Positions 1-12,599 of a DNA stretch of 64,000 nucleotides are shown piece after piece. Every line of letters starts with the position of its first letter. Within the stretch, counting starts at the first letter, position 1. The stretch spans positions 3,178,501 through 3,242,500 of the forward strand of contig JAJTWR010000251.1 of the NCBI GenBank assembly GCA_021613335.1, given 5' to 3'. Made by a program: the position numbers and the translations under genes. Under the pieces are notes generated by a model. That model was not told where the DNA came from and did not search any database. It saw nothing but the letters and a program-made list of their open reading frames with translations. This DNA comes from Whitmania pigra. Its lineage: Eukaryota > Annelida > Clitellata > Hirudinida > Haemopidae.

Positions 1-3000
1 GGAGTCGATTTGACTCGAGAGAATTCTGTGAATATTGATCGATCAATTTCTGCTCATACTGTAAGTGCTTCCTGGAGATGTTGATTGGCGGATTGGATGG
101 TTTAACAGATGAATTAACACATTGGCACGCAAATGAATAATGGCAATAATGGCTCCTATCATCAGTAACTTCCTCATTGTTATCAACATGGATCTTTACT
201 CATCTCCACCATCATCATCATCAGTAATGATAATAATGCTCTTGTCACCAGCATCACCACCACAAATAATACCACCACCATGATGGTAAACCATCTTTTA
301 TTGTCACCACTTTATTCCAGTCAAACCACCATCATCATCATCTATAGAGATCAAACACATCAGGTCTTAACAGTAGCTAACCCCTGCTGGATATCCTCTT
401 TAGAGAAGCTGGCAGCCTCATCACCCAAGTCGTGGAGGTACATGCAATCCTGAGTTGTGCACAAGCATCGTGCATTTAATAATGCGACTTGCCACGGCCG
501 GCAACGCACATCGAAGCCGTCGTCGTCGAAGCCATCGTCAAAGATGCACTCACCGACTTGTTGCACTGGGTCCCCTTCAAAAAGTGACTGCAATATTTGG
601 TCGTGCCCAGTGAGGCCTTCAGTGTTCTGTTGTCGATCTGGAGGTTGTTGACGACCAATATAGCATGCAGGGCATCCTCCGGTCTCAGATAGGTCACGTA
701 TGCACTCGCACTGGGTCCCTGAAATGTGGCTAATGTTTAAACACTTGGCTGGAGCCTGGTACGGTTAGAAATTGTTTTCTAATTTGTATCAGCCCTTGAT
801 TTGAGTAGCAAAGCCTAGGGCAGTTTACACATAAACAGTAATTATTAGAGACCTTTAAAAGTTGTTCTTTCCTTAAAGTTCAACAAGATTATTTTTTTTA
901 AAGGTAGGTCACCTGTGAACCAACGTAGGAAGTGCTCTGGTTGATGACGACTTTGTGTATTTTCCCGAACTTGCCAAAATATTCGTGGCGTTTTAGGACG
1001 TCTGAGTCGGCTAGCCTCTGAGATAACCCAACAACAAAAACGAGGTTCTTCTGGACCACCCTGAAAGTCAGAGACGGTGTTAAATGTTTAACATGTGTTA
1101 AAACAAGGAGCATCAAAAGGCTCTTGCTGAGCTTACCAAAAAAATATTTTAAAGTCTTCAGTGTTTTAGTTAAAATATTTATTATAAATAAATAATTATT
1201 ATTATCATTTAATAACAATATTACTCAATTATTAGCCAATCAACACTAGTTAAATGACAAAAAAATGTAGCTCAATCTATTGGAACAAATTTAAATTCCC
1301 CCTTTTGGTAAAATAATTAATTAATTAATCTAATTCTTTTAGTAAATTATTAAAACAAAATTAGTTAAGGCGATCCACAATGAGAAGCAAAAAGAACATT
1401 GAGAAAAATGTAAAAAAAATAATTGCAGGAATACAAAAATATAAATGAAATTAATAAAAAAACAATGTTTGGATCAATACTGATCTTGGAGAACCTACCG
1501 AACGTTGGCCAAGTGCTTCCTGTTCTCTGCAGACTTCTGTTTCCTCTGTGACTCCTTCTGTCTCCTGTCTCTCTTGATGTTGTGCACCCTGCAAGATGAT
1601 TTAATGACAACGATTGATTTAATAATATAATTGATAATAACCCTTTTTAATTCAGTGTGAAGAAAAAATACAAATTTAATCTAATCTTAATTAATTTAAA
1701 TGATTAAGTTATTATTATTATCATTATTATTATTATCCCTTAAACCCCAGTTAAGGCAACAGAATATTTGCAAAAGACATTTACATAACATGTTAAAGTA
1801 TAACAGTATATCTACATAAATAAAAATGATAGTTTCTTTGCACATCTGTGTGCTCTGCATATAACCAGCTCTTGATTCTCAATTTAAAAAACAGTAAAAT
1901 TAATTTGTAAAAATCGATTTATGCAAATCTATATAAATAAAAATGAATGTGCATACGTGAGATTTGATTGAAAAATAAATAAAAATCCTAGCTTTTAAAA
2001 TCTTCCAATAATTTTATAAAACTAAGTAAATTTAATATAATTTAATTTTGAATAATAACATTATGCACATGTTTACAAAATGCCACATTTTAGTTGTAAA
2101 ATCAATTATGCCATTCAAACAAGCTATTGGTTGATCCACACCTCCATCAAGAACGAGAAAGGCATCAGAAGCTTCAGAAATAGACGAGTAACCTGGAGCA
2201 AGGCTCAAAAATATTGTCTGAAACAGCAGAGCAATGGGATGAAGGACTGGTAACCAAACAAGTACGCGAGCATGAGCACAGCCCGAAACAGTCGAGCAAC
2301 GAGAAATAAGACTGAATAAGTTGCGACATTGGTACCAGATGGAAAAGCTACTCGCTCTGCTTTGAAATTGCCATTGAAATTCCAACGTGCAACATTTCCA
2401 AAGAATCCGGCATGGGAAAAGTATTACTGAAATGCCAAACTTATTGTAAGCCCGACAATCTCTATATCTGCACAGATGACGAAACAAGGAAAATTGTTGT
2501 ACACCCACAATGAAATTATGAAATTAAACTCATCAGATACATTGCCCTTTTTCTTTTGTTTCCATTTAACCAGATTGAGACACATTGATGCATGGCCAGT
2601 ACATCTAGCTATTACATAATAATTAATATAAACAAACATATTATTAAATAATACAATAAATTGCAACAATAATATTAAACAAGGAATAGTAAATAATAAA
2701 TAACAAATATACAATAGCTGTTATATCCAGTCAGATGCAACATTGTATGTATATAAATGCTATGATGTCTTGGCTGATTTTGTTAGTCATAATTATTTTT
2801 TGATGTCACAGGTTGTAGTGTCAAACCCCCTTATGACGCATCTAGAGTCAGAAATCCCCACAGTTTGAAGTAATTTGAGTTGATACTAATGATTAAGGAT
2901 GCCAATTGCATGGTAATAATGTAAAAATACATTTTTAAAAATTAGCAGAACAAATAAACAGATGATAATTGGAGAAGCACTTAATTAAATCTCAGGTAAA

Positions 3001-4445
3001 TAATTAAATAAATAAATAAAGCCAAGTAGAATACACACAAGAGAACCTTTAAAACTCGTTACAGGCAGTAATCAATATGAACCTTTAAAAATCTCTTGGT
3101 AACAGCAGTCTCAACCACCAAAAGTTATTCCCCTCCTTAAAAGTACATTTCAAGTACAAATATATTTCAACAAAGACTCACTCGTCTTCTGTCAAAGGTC
3201 TAAACTGGGCAGGATCTTCAGGGTAGGGCTGGAAAGTAATCAAGCGATTGAGTCAATGACAACGGATGAATCATCGGGCAAAATATAAAGATTCGAAACC
3301 ACAACAAGATTATGAAATGTCATTAACTCCCAGCAATCATCAAATCCAGTAACTATTATTGCCTATATATTTCAGTTTTACTTTCAAGGTCGGCCACCAG
3401 CATTGCGACTTAATGGCTCACCTTTCGACATGCCGGACACAGGCCATTCTCGTCATTTCGTATTCTATGCCAGCAGAACCTGCAAATCTGGAAGTTAAAA
3501 CAAACTCTATTATTGCATAAAGTTTGCATTGTTATTAATAAAATATTAATGATTTAACAGTTAAGCTGTTAATATCAATTGCAATTAGTAATAAAATTAT
3601 TTTTGCATCATAAGCAATGATGAAATCAAGACACAGATTGAGGTGACAAAGAAATAGCAAATCTTGCATTATGACATCAACAAATGCATCCATTTAAGCC
3701 AGTTATTGAACCAGTCGCACTATTATTGATGCTGTCCAGAATTAAATGGACAGTGACTTGAACAATCAACAACAACACAGCTAGAAACTGTCAATAAATT
3801 CTGATTTAACTAAAGACTATCACAACTATCTACACTGTATAAAGTACATTATTAATAAGTTACAATAAGCAATTGCTATTGAGATGTAATCCATCTACAA
3901 AGAAATATGCCAAGCATCAGGGCTCCACATGTTCAATATCCACAAGAATTTCAAATTCATAGGATTTTATTTGCAAACCAACAACTACTAAAACTCAAAG
4001 CATTTCTCAAACATGGCTCAAAAACATTGTCAACATTTCACATTTTAAGGTCTTCCATTCAATACAAACTTCCTCAGAAACAACATCACATACGAACTAA
4101 ACAAAAAGTGACATAACATCACAAGCTACACAAAAGTAGAAGTCAATCATTCAGTCAAGAGACTCCACAAACCTGATAGCCACAAGTGCATGGATAGAAA
4201 CTTAAATCATCAACATCGAAGGCCTCCATGCACAGAGGACACTGCCAATCAAATAGTCAAAGAGATTTGTATTTCAATGTAGACATAATGTAATTTAAAG
4301 TTATTAGCTATAAATAAATTTGAACATTAATCCTACATTTAATATCCTAATTATTAACATTAATGATAGCATAATAACTACTCATAAATATGCTTCAATG
4401 ATTTTCAAAGTTGTGAACCTCTGGTTCTTCTTGGGCTGTAGACAT
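1..4445 (-). CDS. CNOT4: CNOT4 (NOT4) E3 ubiquitin ligase of the CCR4-NOT complex, 5' part
   Basis: RING-type ubiquitin ligase linked to the CCR4-NOT deadenylase. Coding exons on the minus strand: 4445-4419, 4241-4173, 3487-3422, 3228-3182, 1588-1499, 1060-913, 718-554, 449-382 and 71 to beyond position 1; phases join without a break. The start is the ATG at 4445, giving a short N-terminus (MSTAQEEPE) directly before the C4C4 RING (CPLCMEAF, then CTCGYQICRFCWHRIR and CPACRK). Exon 5 is a basic helix (QRKQKSAENRKHL). Exons 6-7 form the RRM (KNLVFVVGLSQRL, GKFGKIHKVVIN, AYVTYLRPEDAL). The exon 7-8 junction rebuilds the CCCH finger (C-x8-C-x4-C-x3-H, ending DCMYLHDLGDEAASF). Exon 9 continues KHLQYEQKL as in other CNOT4 proteins. 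The low-complexity C-terminus lies outside the window. The intron between 450 and 553 is only 104 bp. The 1.6 kb intron 1589-3181 holds nothing I recognise. Confidence 0.96.
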
Positions 4446-6164
4446 GTTAGTACTGGCTTCTTATTTACTTTGACTCTGAAACATCAAATGATCAAAAGAT
4501 AAGCAGACCTGGCTTAACAGTGACTTCAATGACTATCAAATTTAGAAACTTTTGCAACCATTAACTAGTTTGTTTATAGAATCTTGAAATAAAAAACATC
4601 AAGGTGATTATTTCTGAAGAATGCCAAATTCCTAAACAAGCTTAGGGCAGCTGTATGATACTCTAAAATTAATTTAGTCTAAAACAACAGAGACAAATAT
4701 TAGGCTAAAGTTTAATTATATGAAAATTCCAGGTAAACAGCAAGATCATTGTTTGAGAATACTTTCTGCAATATCTGGTTGACTAACAATCCTCAAATTA
4801 CTAATTAACATTAAGCAGTATTTTCTGATATAAATAATGTTTACACGTCGTATGTCACCCAAACTGTTGTAAGTTATAAATGTGCATATATCAATTCACA
4901 CAAGAAAACTTATTCTGCTGGGTGCTTTTGTTTTCTTTACAATTGTACGTTCTACCTGGATGCTTATCGTCGAAAAATTCGTAACGTTAAAATGAACGAT
5001 AAACATTCGATTTGAAACTTCAGAAGAGATAAATACGAACGAAAGACATCAACATATAGCCAGGAAAAGATAACGATCCGTACAAGGATAATTCCGTAAG
5101 ACTGCCAGCAAAAATGGCTCGTCGAATAAACTTTTAAAATGTCGTGGAAATATGACGCCCATTTACAAACCTAAACACTTCTTTTAAAACTTATCAGGTC
5201 TAGGAAAGTCCTAGTATCCCCCTTCTTCGTATAAAAATTTGTGAGACCGGAAATGACAATCACCAACAAATAGATGGCGCTTAATAAGTATCTCTAAACA
5301 GTTTAAATTTAATCTCAATTGCTCAGCAGTTTATGCTGCCGTAATTCAATCCTTATAAGTTTAAGTGGAATAATTTAATAATCGATGGTTCCCGAATAAT
5401 TTGACGTTCTTTGTTTTCTAAGCAATTGCTAACGTATCAATTTGTTAAAGCTACCTGCTGAAAAACAAAGTAGTGTGAGCAGCTGCTTCCAGAAGCCGAA
5501 CAAAAGTTAATTACTAATCTGCTTCAACAAAACAATATTTATTAAATTTTTCCAACACCAAGGTATCGTAAAGTTTCGCCGCGAAATAACTGAACTGTTT
5601 AACATGACTTCAAACGTTAAAAATAACTTCTGCGACAAACATGAAACGATTAGAAATAAAAAAAAGTTTTAAACGATTCAGACAAAATTGTGATGCGGTT
5701 GGCACTTTTCACATCTTTGATTCTGGTTTATGGTTCGATAGTCGTGTGATGGGTATAACCCGCAGTCCCGTAAAAACAACATTTTCGTATGGCCCCGCCA
5801 AAGTGTTCTAAATCCGCCCTTGACCACATAGTAAGACGTTAAAATCTCAAGCATGTAATTTAATTGAGTAAACGACTAAGTTAACATATAAGAATGATTT
5901 TGATACATTTATATACCTTCGGCTTACAATATTTTTTTGCTTGTTTTTTTGTGTGCATTGTATCCAGAGAATAGGTCGCCCGTGCTGGTAATCAGTGGCA
6001 AGGAGGTGCGATTGGGGGCGGCATTTTGAGGGGATACGTAAAAAATAAAAAATAGAAAAAACGGTCATGCCCTCTCCCCAATGTTTTACTGTGTCCATTG
6101 AAGAGTCAGATTTCAGCAAGTTCATGATCTTATAAACAAATAAGCCTTTCTCCCACCGCCAAAT
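4446..6164. other. Intergenic: CNOT4 upstream region
   Basis: No coding signal. The first few hundred bases presumably hold the CNOT4 5' UTR and promoter. A short less AT-rich patch around 5100-5280 contains AAAATGGC and AGATGGCG, which resemble YY1-type promoter elements, but I cannot place the transcription start. Confidence 0.4.
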
Positions 6165-6281
6165 CCGCTCGGTGATAATTATGATTGGCGTAGTTGGTGA
6201 AGACATAGGGAAAAAAGAGTTCTTTGCCGAAAGTAAAAGATTGAAGTATTTTGGGTTACCTTTCTTCTTTTGAGCCTGTAC

Positions 6282-6426
6282 TGACTGCACATCCCTACTA
6301 AAGATGTTTTGTTTTTGATTTCCGAGTTTTACCGCGTTGTTGCTTGTCATCGTCGTCAATCCGTTTATGAATGATACCGATTGTACGTTTGATTAAAGTC
6401 AAGTGTTAACCTGGTTCATTACTTCA
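6282..6426 (+). repeat. Left LTR
   Basis: A 145-bp direct repeat of 8502-8647, with only a handful of substitutions and one indel by eye (for example near 6385). It begins TGACTGCACATCC and ends TTACTTCA. Confidence 0.9.
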
Positions 6427-8501
6427 TTGGTGACCCCAACTCTGAACACAAACTCAAAAATGGAAGCACAATTTGCTCTCCAACATCACGGTGAGCTCAA
6501 CAAGGTTTTACCACTCATTGGCAGCCCTACCAGGGTCTGGGGTAATGAGCCTTGATGATGACACTGTCGAGGCCATGGATTACGACCGCCTGAAGAGTGC
6601 AGTGCTTGAGCAAACCATGCCCAACAAAGCGGAGCTCTTCGACCAGTTCCTGCAACAAAATCCGCTAACAGACAGGCCTTCGCAACATTTGGTAGCAATG
6701 AGAAAGCCAGCACAACAAGTTGGTGCACCTGAAGACATGGTTCGCCATAAGTTCCAAAAATTGTTGTCTGCCAATTTGGCCCTCGTCATTGCAGCACAGA
6801 AGAATTTGTCTTTGGAAGAGGTTGGGAAATTGGCAGACGAGTTGATTACCATGACATCAGTTCAACACACACAGGCTATCCAGGAACCAACATTGGATGT
6901 TCATGCAATCAAAAGAACCACATGAACCAACAGAACACTGGAGCCATTCACTCCAGGTCAACTACCAAAAGTTTGTCGTGCACACATTTATTTTGGTCCT
7001 GTGGCTAAATCCTGCCTACCCTGGCGCTTTTGGCCAGACAAGCGTGGCGCCCGAGTTACCCAGTCTAGAAATGCTTCTCTGGTGTCTCACAAGCCAATGT
7101 CGGAAAACTAGAAGGGGCTACTTCGGTTGCGGCCATCGAAGGTGCCCCTATGTTTTATGTCGCATTCTTCACAACAGCTAACACTATACATCATCAATTC
7201 AAGTTTCTAGTCGACACCGGATCAGCGGTATCGATCATTCCCCCAACAGCGTTATCAAACATTTCAGTTCCAATCAGAGCGACAAACGTCAAGTTGAACA
7301 CAGCCAACGGCATGCCTCTCGAGATTCATGGAGAAGTTACACTAACGATAAGCAGTCGAGACCTCCGAAGAGAATTCACCTGGACGTTCATAGTTGCAGT
7401 CACCACACAACCAATATTAGGGGCTGATTTCTTCATTCATCACAATCCGCTTGTTGACTGTCACAACCGCCAACTTCCGGACATGAAGACGTCACTCTCC
7501 ACGGCAATGGTGACAACGGTTGGGGAGATCATCGCCCCTGTATTCGACTGTCCAACTGACATCCCTCCACTTATCAAGACATTAATAGAAGGTCACACTG
7601 CTCTGGCTGGCCCTTGACAGATAAATCTCCGTCCACCTTCATTGTCAGCACAGCATACAATTGAACTAACATCAAACAAGCCAATCTGTTCCCGTTTTCG
7701 ACACCTGACAAATTTGAGGCCGCTAAACGAGAATTCGCAATGCTGTTAAAGGCTGGGACAATCTAGCAGTTGTTATTCCAGCCCACTACACATGGTCCCC
7801 AAAAAGGACAACCAATGGCGGCCCTGTGGAGATTATCGGAAACTCAACAATGTCACCAAACCTGACAGATATCCTCTGCCAAGAATTTCTGACATGACAA
7901 GCCGACTCAGTGGCAATTCAGTAAATTAGATTTGGTGAAGGCATATTACAACATCCCCATTCATCCAGATGACATCCCAAAGACAGCCGTTACAACTCCT
8001 TTTGGTTTGTTTGAATTTACTCGCATGCCATTCGGTCTCAGAAATGCAACTCAAACATTCCAAAGATTCATGGATGCAAGTTTTCAAGACTTACCATTTG
8101 TTTGTGGGTATATTGACGATATTTTGGTAGCCTCAAACAATGAACATGAGCATATACAACACCTCAAAACTGCGAAAATAACTCAATTTATCCCCGTCCA
8201 TATGTTCCCTTAGCCCAAAGACAATCTGTGTTTAACATTGTCAAGATAGAACTTCCCCAGGGATCCACCAGTTGTGTTTCGCTGAATCGTGTCAAACGTA
8301 CCAAGATGCCAATGACGACGCCAGGGACAACCACTTCCACGAGACCTCCCGTCGACCAGACTGCTCCTGCATCCATCACAAGTTCTGCCAATAACCCACC
8401 TGAACCCTTGCGCACAAGATCAGGAAGATGTGTACGTTTCAATCATCACCAGGATCACATCTACTATTGACTCCGTCTTCCCAGGGAGGAGCTCATTGTA
8501 G

Positions 8502-8647
8502 TGACTGCACATCCCTACTAAAGATGTTTTGTTTTTGATTTCCGAGTTTTACCGTGTTGATGATTGTTATCGTCGTCAATGCGTTTATGAATGATACCTT
8601 TTTGTACGTTCGATTAAAGTCAAGTGTTAGCCTGGTTCATTACTTCA
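8502..8647 (+). repeat. Right LTR
   Basis: A 146-bp partner of the left LTR. It is preceded by a purine-rich stretch (CCAGGGAGGAGCTC, about 8481-8494), the expected place of a polypurine tract. Confidence 0.9.
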
Positions 8648-9015
8648 AGCTTTATTCAGAGATACTGCCTTGGGGATTATGCCCCTAATATTGTGATCTT
8701 AATGCGTATCTTCTTATTAGTGCTGCCAGATGAGGGCGCTCTTCCTCCAAACTCAAGTTAATAAAAAAACTCTTTTCAATCATCGACGAACTTGTCAGTG
8801 CTTACATACTTGGAAGTCCTCTCTATAGAGTGGGAACTTGCCGATAGGCTGAATTTTGAAACTGTTACCAAAAAATGCGGAAGAAGTGGGGAGAGTGTAA
8901 ATTTTTAACCGATTTGATTTTTAAAATATTTGAGAGCTTTTCGAAAACTTGAAGGTTAACGGATTATTAATTGCCAAGAGAGGGCGGCAAGAACAGTTGG
9001 TACGCCACTGCTGTT

Positions 9016-9758
9016 AATTATTTTTTAATAAAATGTGACGCCAAAAACATGATAATAATAAACTTAGAAAATTGTAGAGTTAGAGGATATTGTAATTTCT
9101 ATCATTATTTTTTATATTACACATTGTTTGACATCAGCTAAACTATTTACGTCTTCAATTGCATTTTGTGGGTCCTTTTTTGACTCAACTGGTAACTGCT
9201 ACTGCTTGACCACATTTTGTAATTGTTCACACGTTCGGATATATTTAAAGAAAAAACCAATAATAATTATTAGAATTTAACTGTAACAACATATTTCATC
9301 GGTCACTTTTTATTCGGTGGAAGATAAATACCTTAATTCAATGTTTGCATATTGCATAAAATATATGATTTGGTTGCAGCCAGCCAAAGGTTAGATCTTA
9401 CATTTTATGGAATGTTTCACCCCGTAGAATATTCTAATCTCATAAATAATTTCAGGAATCTTGTTACCTATTAAAGTGTTTGGAAGAAATTAATATCGTT
9501 TTGATTTTAACGAATACTTAAACTTGGGCACGACATTTAAAACGATTTAACCCAATATTATTAATCCAAAATTATCAAATTTCATAAAGATGTAAATAAT
9601 GAGGATGAGGATACGTTAAGTTTTGGACTTTTCTTAATTATGAACGTGCAGAAATTGAAGCGAAAACGCTATAAACGTATCTTAATAATTGCCACCCGCC
9701 CGACACTTGATCTTCTAGTTTCAAAAGACCACAGTTCAGGCTTCAATTTGACACTATC
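9016..9758. other. Intergenic, nothing recognised
   Basis: AT-rich, with no coding signal, terminal repeats or RNA gene that I can recognise. Confidence 0.4.
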
Positions 9759-9925
9759 AGAGATGGGCAAAATACTACCCACTGAGTATTTGAAATACCA
9801 AATACTAAAATACTTAAGAAAAGTATTTTAAAATACTAAAATACAGAATACTTCCTTGAAGTGCTCAAAATATTACAATACAAAATACGTATTTTGAAAT
9901 ACTTCTATTCAAAATGCAAAAATAC
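9759..9925 (+). repeat. MITE-like dispersed repeat, copy 1
   Basis: Starts CAGAGATGGGCAAAATAC and is full of TATTTGAAATAC-type words. A second copy lies in reverse orientation at about 36296-36415 (TTTTGCCCATCTTTGGG). This type of terminus is familiar from hAT-derived MITEs. Boundaries are approximate. Confidence 0.6.
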
Positions 9926-10083
9926 CACAAAATTTCACGGTGTAAGGTCATGGTTTGCTTTTAAAAGCAGCTGTTGTTGAAAATTGGCAGTCATACACAA
10001 TAATATTAATAATTAATTTATAGCATAATCTCAGAGGCGCTTTATGTCTTCGCTATTCCATGAATTCCTGAAGAGGTGAGTTT

Positions 10084-10305
10084 TCAGGTGACGCTGATAA
10101 GGTGGTTGAACGTCACTAGAGTGTAATATGTCGTGAGGGCGATTTTGAAGGTGATACGACTATGAATCGGCAACCAATGCAATTGCTTCAGACAGTCCAT
10201 GCTGTAGATGGTAAAGTTGAGAAGAACAAGCTTGCCAAGCTTGTTTGGATGCTTTGCAAGGAATAAATTAAAGAAGCAGATGTGCCATAAAAAAGGGAAT
10301 TGCAA
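10084..10305 (-). mobile_element. Non-LTR retrotransposon (LINE) fragment, RT C-terminal tail
   Basis: A 73-codon minus-strand open frame contains LKQLHWLPIHSRITFK, the common motif after the reverse transcriptase thumb in CR1/Jockey/RTE-type LINEs (LHWLPVxxRIxFK). Only this tail is left. A GAGGCGCTTTATG sequence at about 10035 may belong to a separate GCGCC-type repeat. Confidence 0.55.
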
Positions 10306-10559
10306 TTGTCTAGACGAAAGAACATGATCTTTTTTTGTTAAGTGCCATACCTGCTCATGAAAAGCTCATGGTCATGTTCAACCGGTGTGCTGTATTTTAC
10401 ACTGTGGGATACATGTACAAACTATCCAGAGATGTAGATTTGTCATCTATGTACTGAAGAATTTCTGTGTCTGATTTTTTTTTCTTTTATCGATGAATTT
10501 GAATAATTCAAATAAAACACATGAGCGCTAGCATTCTCCAATGATTGAGCTTGATACAT

Positions 10560-11090
10560 ATGTATTCTTTCTATCTATATTCCTTGGCAACGGCACTTCT
10601 TGTTTACTTCCAGGAAAAGGTTCCTTATTCTCTCCGCACTGTTGTTCGGATCTCATCTTAATTTTAAAAAAGGATAGGATACAGCTGTCCATTTGTCACT
10701 CAACAATACTTACACCAAGATTCAAATCGTTTGACAAAGCTCTGCATCATTCCCTTGCACAATGGCGCACCGTTTGCTTATTGCATAGACAATTCAATTT
10801 CTATTGAATGCCCAATAATGCTGGCAACAAATGGACCATGTAACAATTTGGTCATCTTTCAAGTGATCCAAGCAATCTGCAATGGGCTTCATGCATTCTA
10901 TAAACTCCTGTAAAAACGTAATTTCCTATTCCTTAAAAAACTGAAACAAGACCAGCACACAAATCCTTCAGTTTGTCAATGGCTTTGATCAAACTACACT
11001 GTCATGTAATGAATTTCATCTGGTTGGGCATGGACATGTCGGTTGTTCATGATACCCGTAAATGCTTCAGGAAATTAAATGTTTCATCCA
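10560..11090 (-). mobile_element. hAT transposase relic (central region)
   Basis: Minus-strand pieces read CPTR*NSLHDS at about 11020-11045, where the usual TRWNS tryptophan codon has become TGA. FLQEFIECMKPIADCLDHL follows, then, after a frameshift, YMVHLLPALLGI. This order (RWNS motif, helical segment, YGxLLPxLLxI) matches hAT transposase cores. Several stops and frameshifts make it a dead fossil. Coordinates are approximate. Confidence 0.5.
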
Positions 11091-11358
11091 AACTTCCACT
11101 CGTAATCTTATTAGTCGAACAAATGCAGCATTTCGCTTTTATGGAACCATTTTGGTTTTGAACTACAGCAAAATAACCTTCCCATCTAGAATAAGACATT
11201 TGAGAAGATCGTCCATTCCTTCAAGTGCGATCACTTTCACTCATTTTTGACCAAAAAAGTAGGAACTAGGTTATCAGAAAGGAAATGTAGAGAGCGCACA
11301 AAGACAGTAAAACATGATTTTTTTTTGTTTTTAATGTTTAATTTTATCTTAAAAATGT

Positions 11359-11760
11359 TTGCCTGGACCAAGAGATCCACGTTCCTGGTTTTCTTCCATT
11401 AATATGCGAAATTATCTGTCCATCATATCCTCGTCATGCTTTAGAGTCTTCAGCTTCTTCCTCAACACGATCGTGTTATCTTCATCCGCTTTTCGTTTTG
11501 AAGTTACAACTGCCTGCCTCTCTTCCTCATGCAATGCATCTAAATAAAATTTATATCTTTGCCTTGATGCTTTAAAATGGTCAGGGCAGATTTATCAATC
11601 TTAAAATTGCACCAATGTGCCCCTCCAACACTGTTGATGTAGTCTCTAATCACCCTCCTTGCTTTTCATAAATCAAACTTTTACTTATAGAGAAACCTAT
11701 TTCAACAGATGCCTGACCGTGACTCAATCTTTTACTATGTCCCTCCACATCAATGCATAA
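11359..11760 (-). mobile_element. hAT-like transposase relic, C-terminal part
   Basis: Minus-strand reading gives RLSHGQASVEIGFSISK near 11700-11750, then a lysine/glutamate-rich helical tail with FYLDALHEEER and VLRKKLKTLKHDE around 11400-11540. The SHGQASVERGFSxNK plus charged coiled tail combination is common in invertebrate hAT-like elements. It has stops and is separate from the core fragment at 10560-11090, because the domain order is wrong for a single element. Confidence 0.5.
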
Positions 11761-12599
11761 TCATTACAACTGCCCCCGTATTATTTGACGAAAATATCAA
11801 GTCTTTGCTTCCTTATGTATGCATTAAAAATTGTCCTGTATATGTACAAATATGTAACGTTACACTATTAAAACTTTAATGTATCAAACAGACAAGCGAA
11901 CGAACGTTATAGGAAACTTGGGTGCGTTCCCGAGCAGCTAGAACAAAGGTACTGATTTCCCAATTTAGATAATTGCTAATTCGATATAACTGTTACTAAT
12001 AAAATATCAGAACCTTTATCATTTTTTAGGTCTTTATTGTAATTTTTAGGACCTTCCTCATTTTTTAAGGACTTTTTAGTACTAAAACACCGAATTTCGG
12101 AAATTTAGGACCTGTACGAACTACGTATTTAAAATACTGCCCACTTGTTGGACACTATGTAAATTATAAAAATATCTATAATCGTATTTCATGGCGATAT
12201 AAACTTTTCGCTTTTCCGACACCCTCCTTCTTGTCCTATTTTATGAACATCCCTTATATTGCTAAACTTGATTCTGAAGAACATTTCAGAACGGTAATAT
12301 TATAAAAAGGTGAAGAAATTATTGTGAACAAAATACAAATCATTCTTTATTTTAGGGAAAAATTTGGTTCAATTCTTTCAAGGCAATTTTATGTATTTAC
12401 TAATTTTAATGAAAATATTAAAACAATTAAAATGTTATTTCATCTAAATCGCTTTAGATTAATTAATTAAATGCAGCTTCTCATGATTTTGACTAGTAAA
12501 CAATCTAGTTGACATCTGTATCTGCGCATAGGTTTGGAAAGCTGAAGAGTTACTAAACTAGCAAATAAGAAAAGAAAGATTTGGTTTTAATTTGCAACT
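11761..12599. other. Intergenic: CLEC16A upstream region
   Basis: AT-rich, with no coding signal. The CLEC16A 5' UTR and promoter should be in the right-hand part. I see no distinctive motif. Confidence 0.4.

Larger units (their letters stand above)
6282..8647 (+). mobile_element. Internally deleted Ty3/gypsy-type LTR retrotransposon (CsRn1-like)
   Basis: Flanked by two near-identical direct repeats starting TG and ending CA (6282-6426 and 8502-8647). Just inside the left LTR, TGGTGACCCC (6428-6437) matches the first ten bases of a tRNA-Trp-type primer binding site, which in my knowledge is typical of the CsRn1 clade; the match fades after that. Coding fragments in order: gag-like (6540-6920; LSLEEVGKLADELI), aspartic protease (about 7200-7450; FLVDTGSAVSIIP), and reverse transcriptase (about 7770-8190; VPKKDNQWRPCGDYRKLN, then [17 protein letters not shown] and YIDD). 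RT coding stops near 8190 and a pol C-terminal tail (LRTRSGRCVRF) follows at 8228-8470, so RNase H and integrase are deleted. Frameshifts make it non-functional. No target-site duplication is visible. Confidence 0.88.
6165..9015 (+). mobile_element. hAT transposase relic, copy 1 (ZMYM1-like), split by an LTR element
   Basis: Two half-copies of one old element lie on either side of the LTR retrotransposon. The left half (about 6165-6281) matches 28866-28960. The right half (about 8648-9015) matches 29030-29280 and then 30450-30515. The right half encodes, with frameshifts, the end of a hAT dimerisation region: KLKLIK at about 8750, then LSIEWELADRLNF at about 8820-8860. This parallels the KLKLIKT and RLRDLAVLSV segment of the second copy. 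This C-terminal pattern is typical of ZMYM1-like hAT proteins. It is clearly dead. Boundaries are approximate and no terminal repeats were identified. Confidence 0.6.

Noticed and set aside
2032..2508. 158-codon minus-strand frame in a CNOT4 intron
   Set aside because: No recognisable domain, no splice continuity with CNOT4 and no similarity I could name. Possibly an unknown repeat, but not supportable as a gene.
5847..6359. 170-codon minus-strand frame
   Set aside because: It overlaps the left LTR and hAT copy 1 on the wrong strand; composition looks random.
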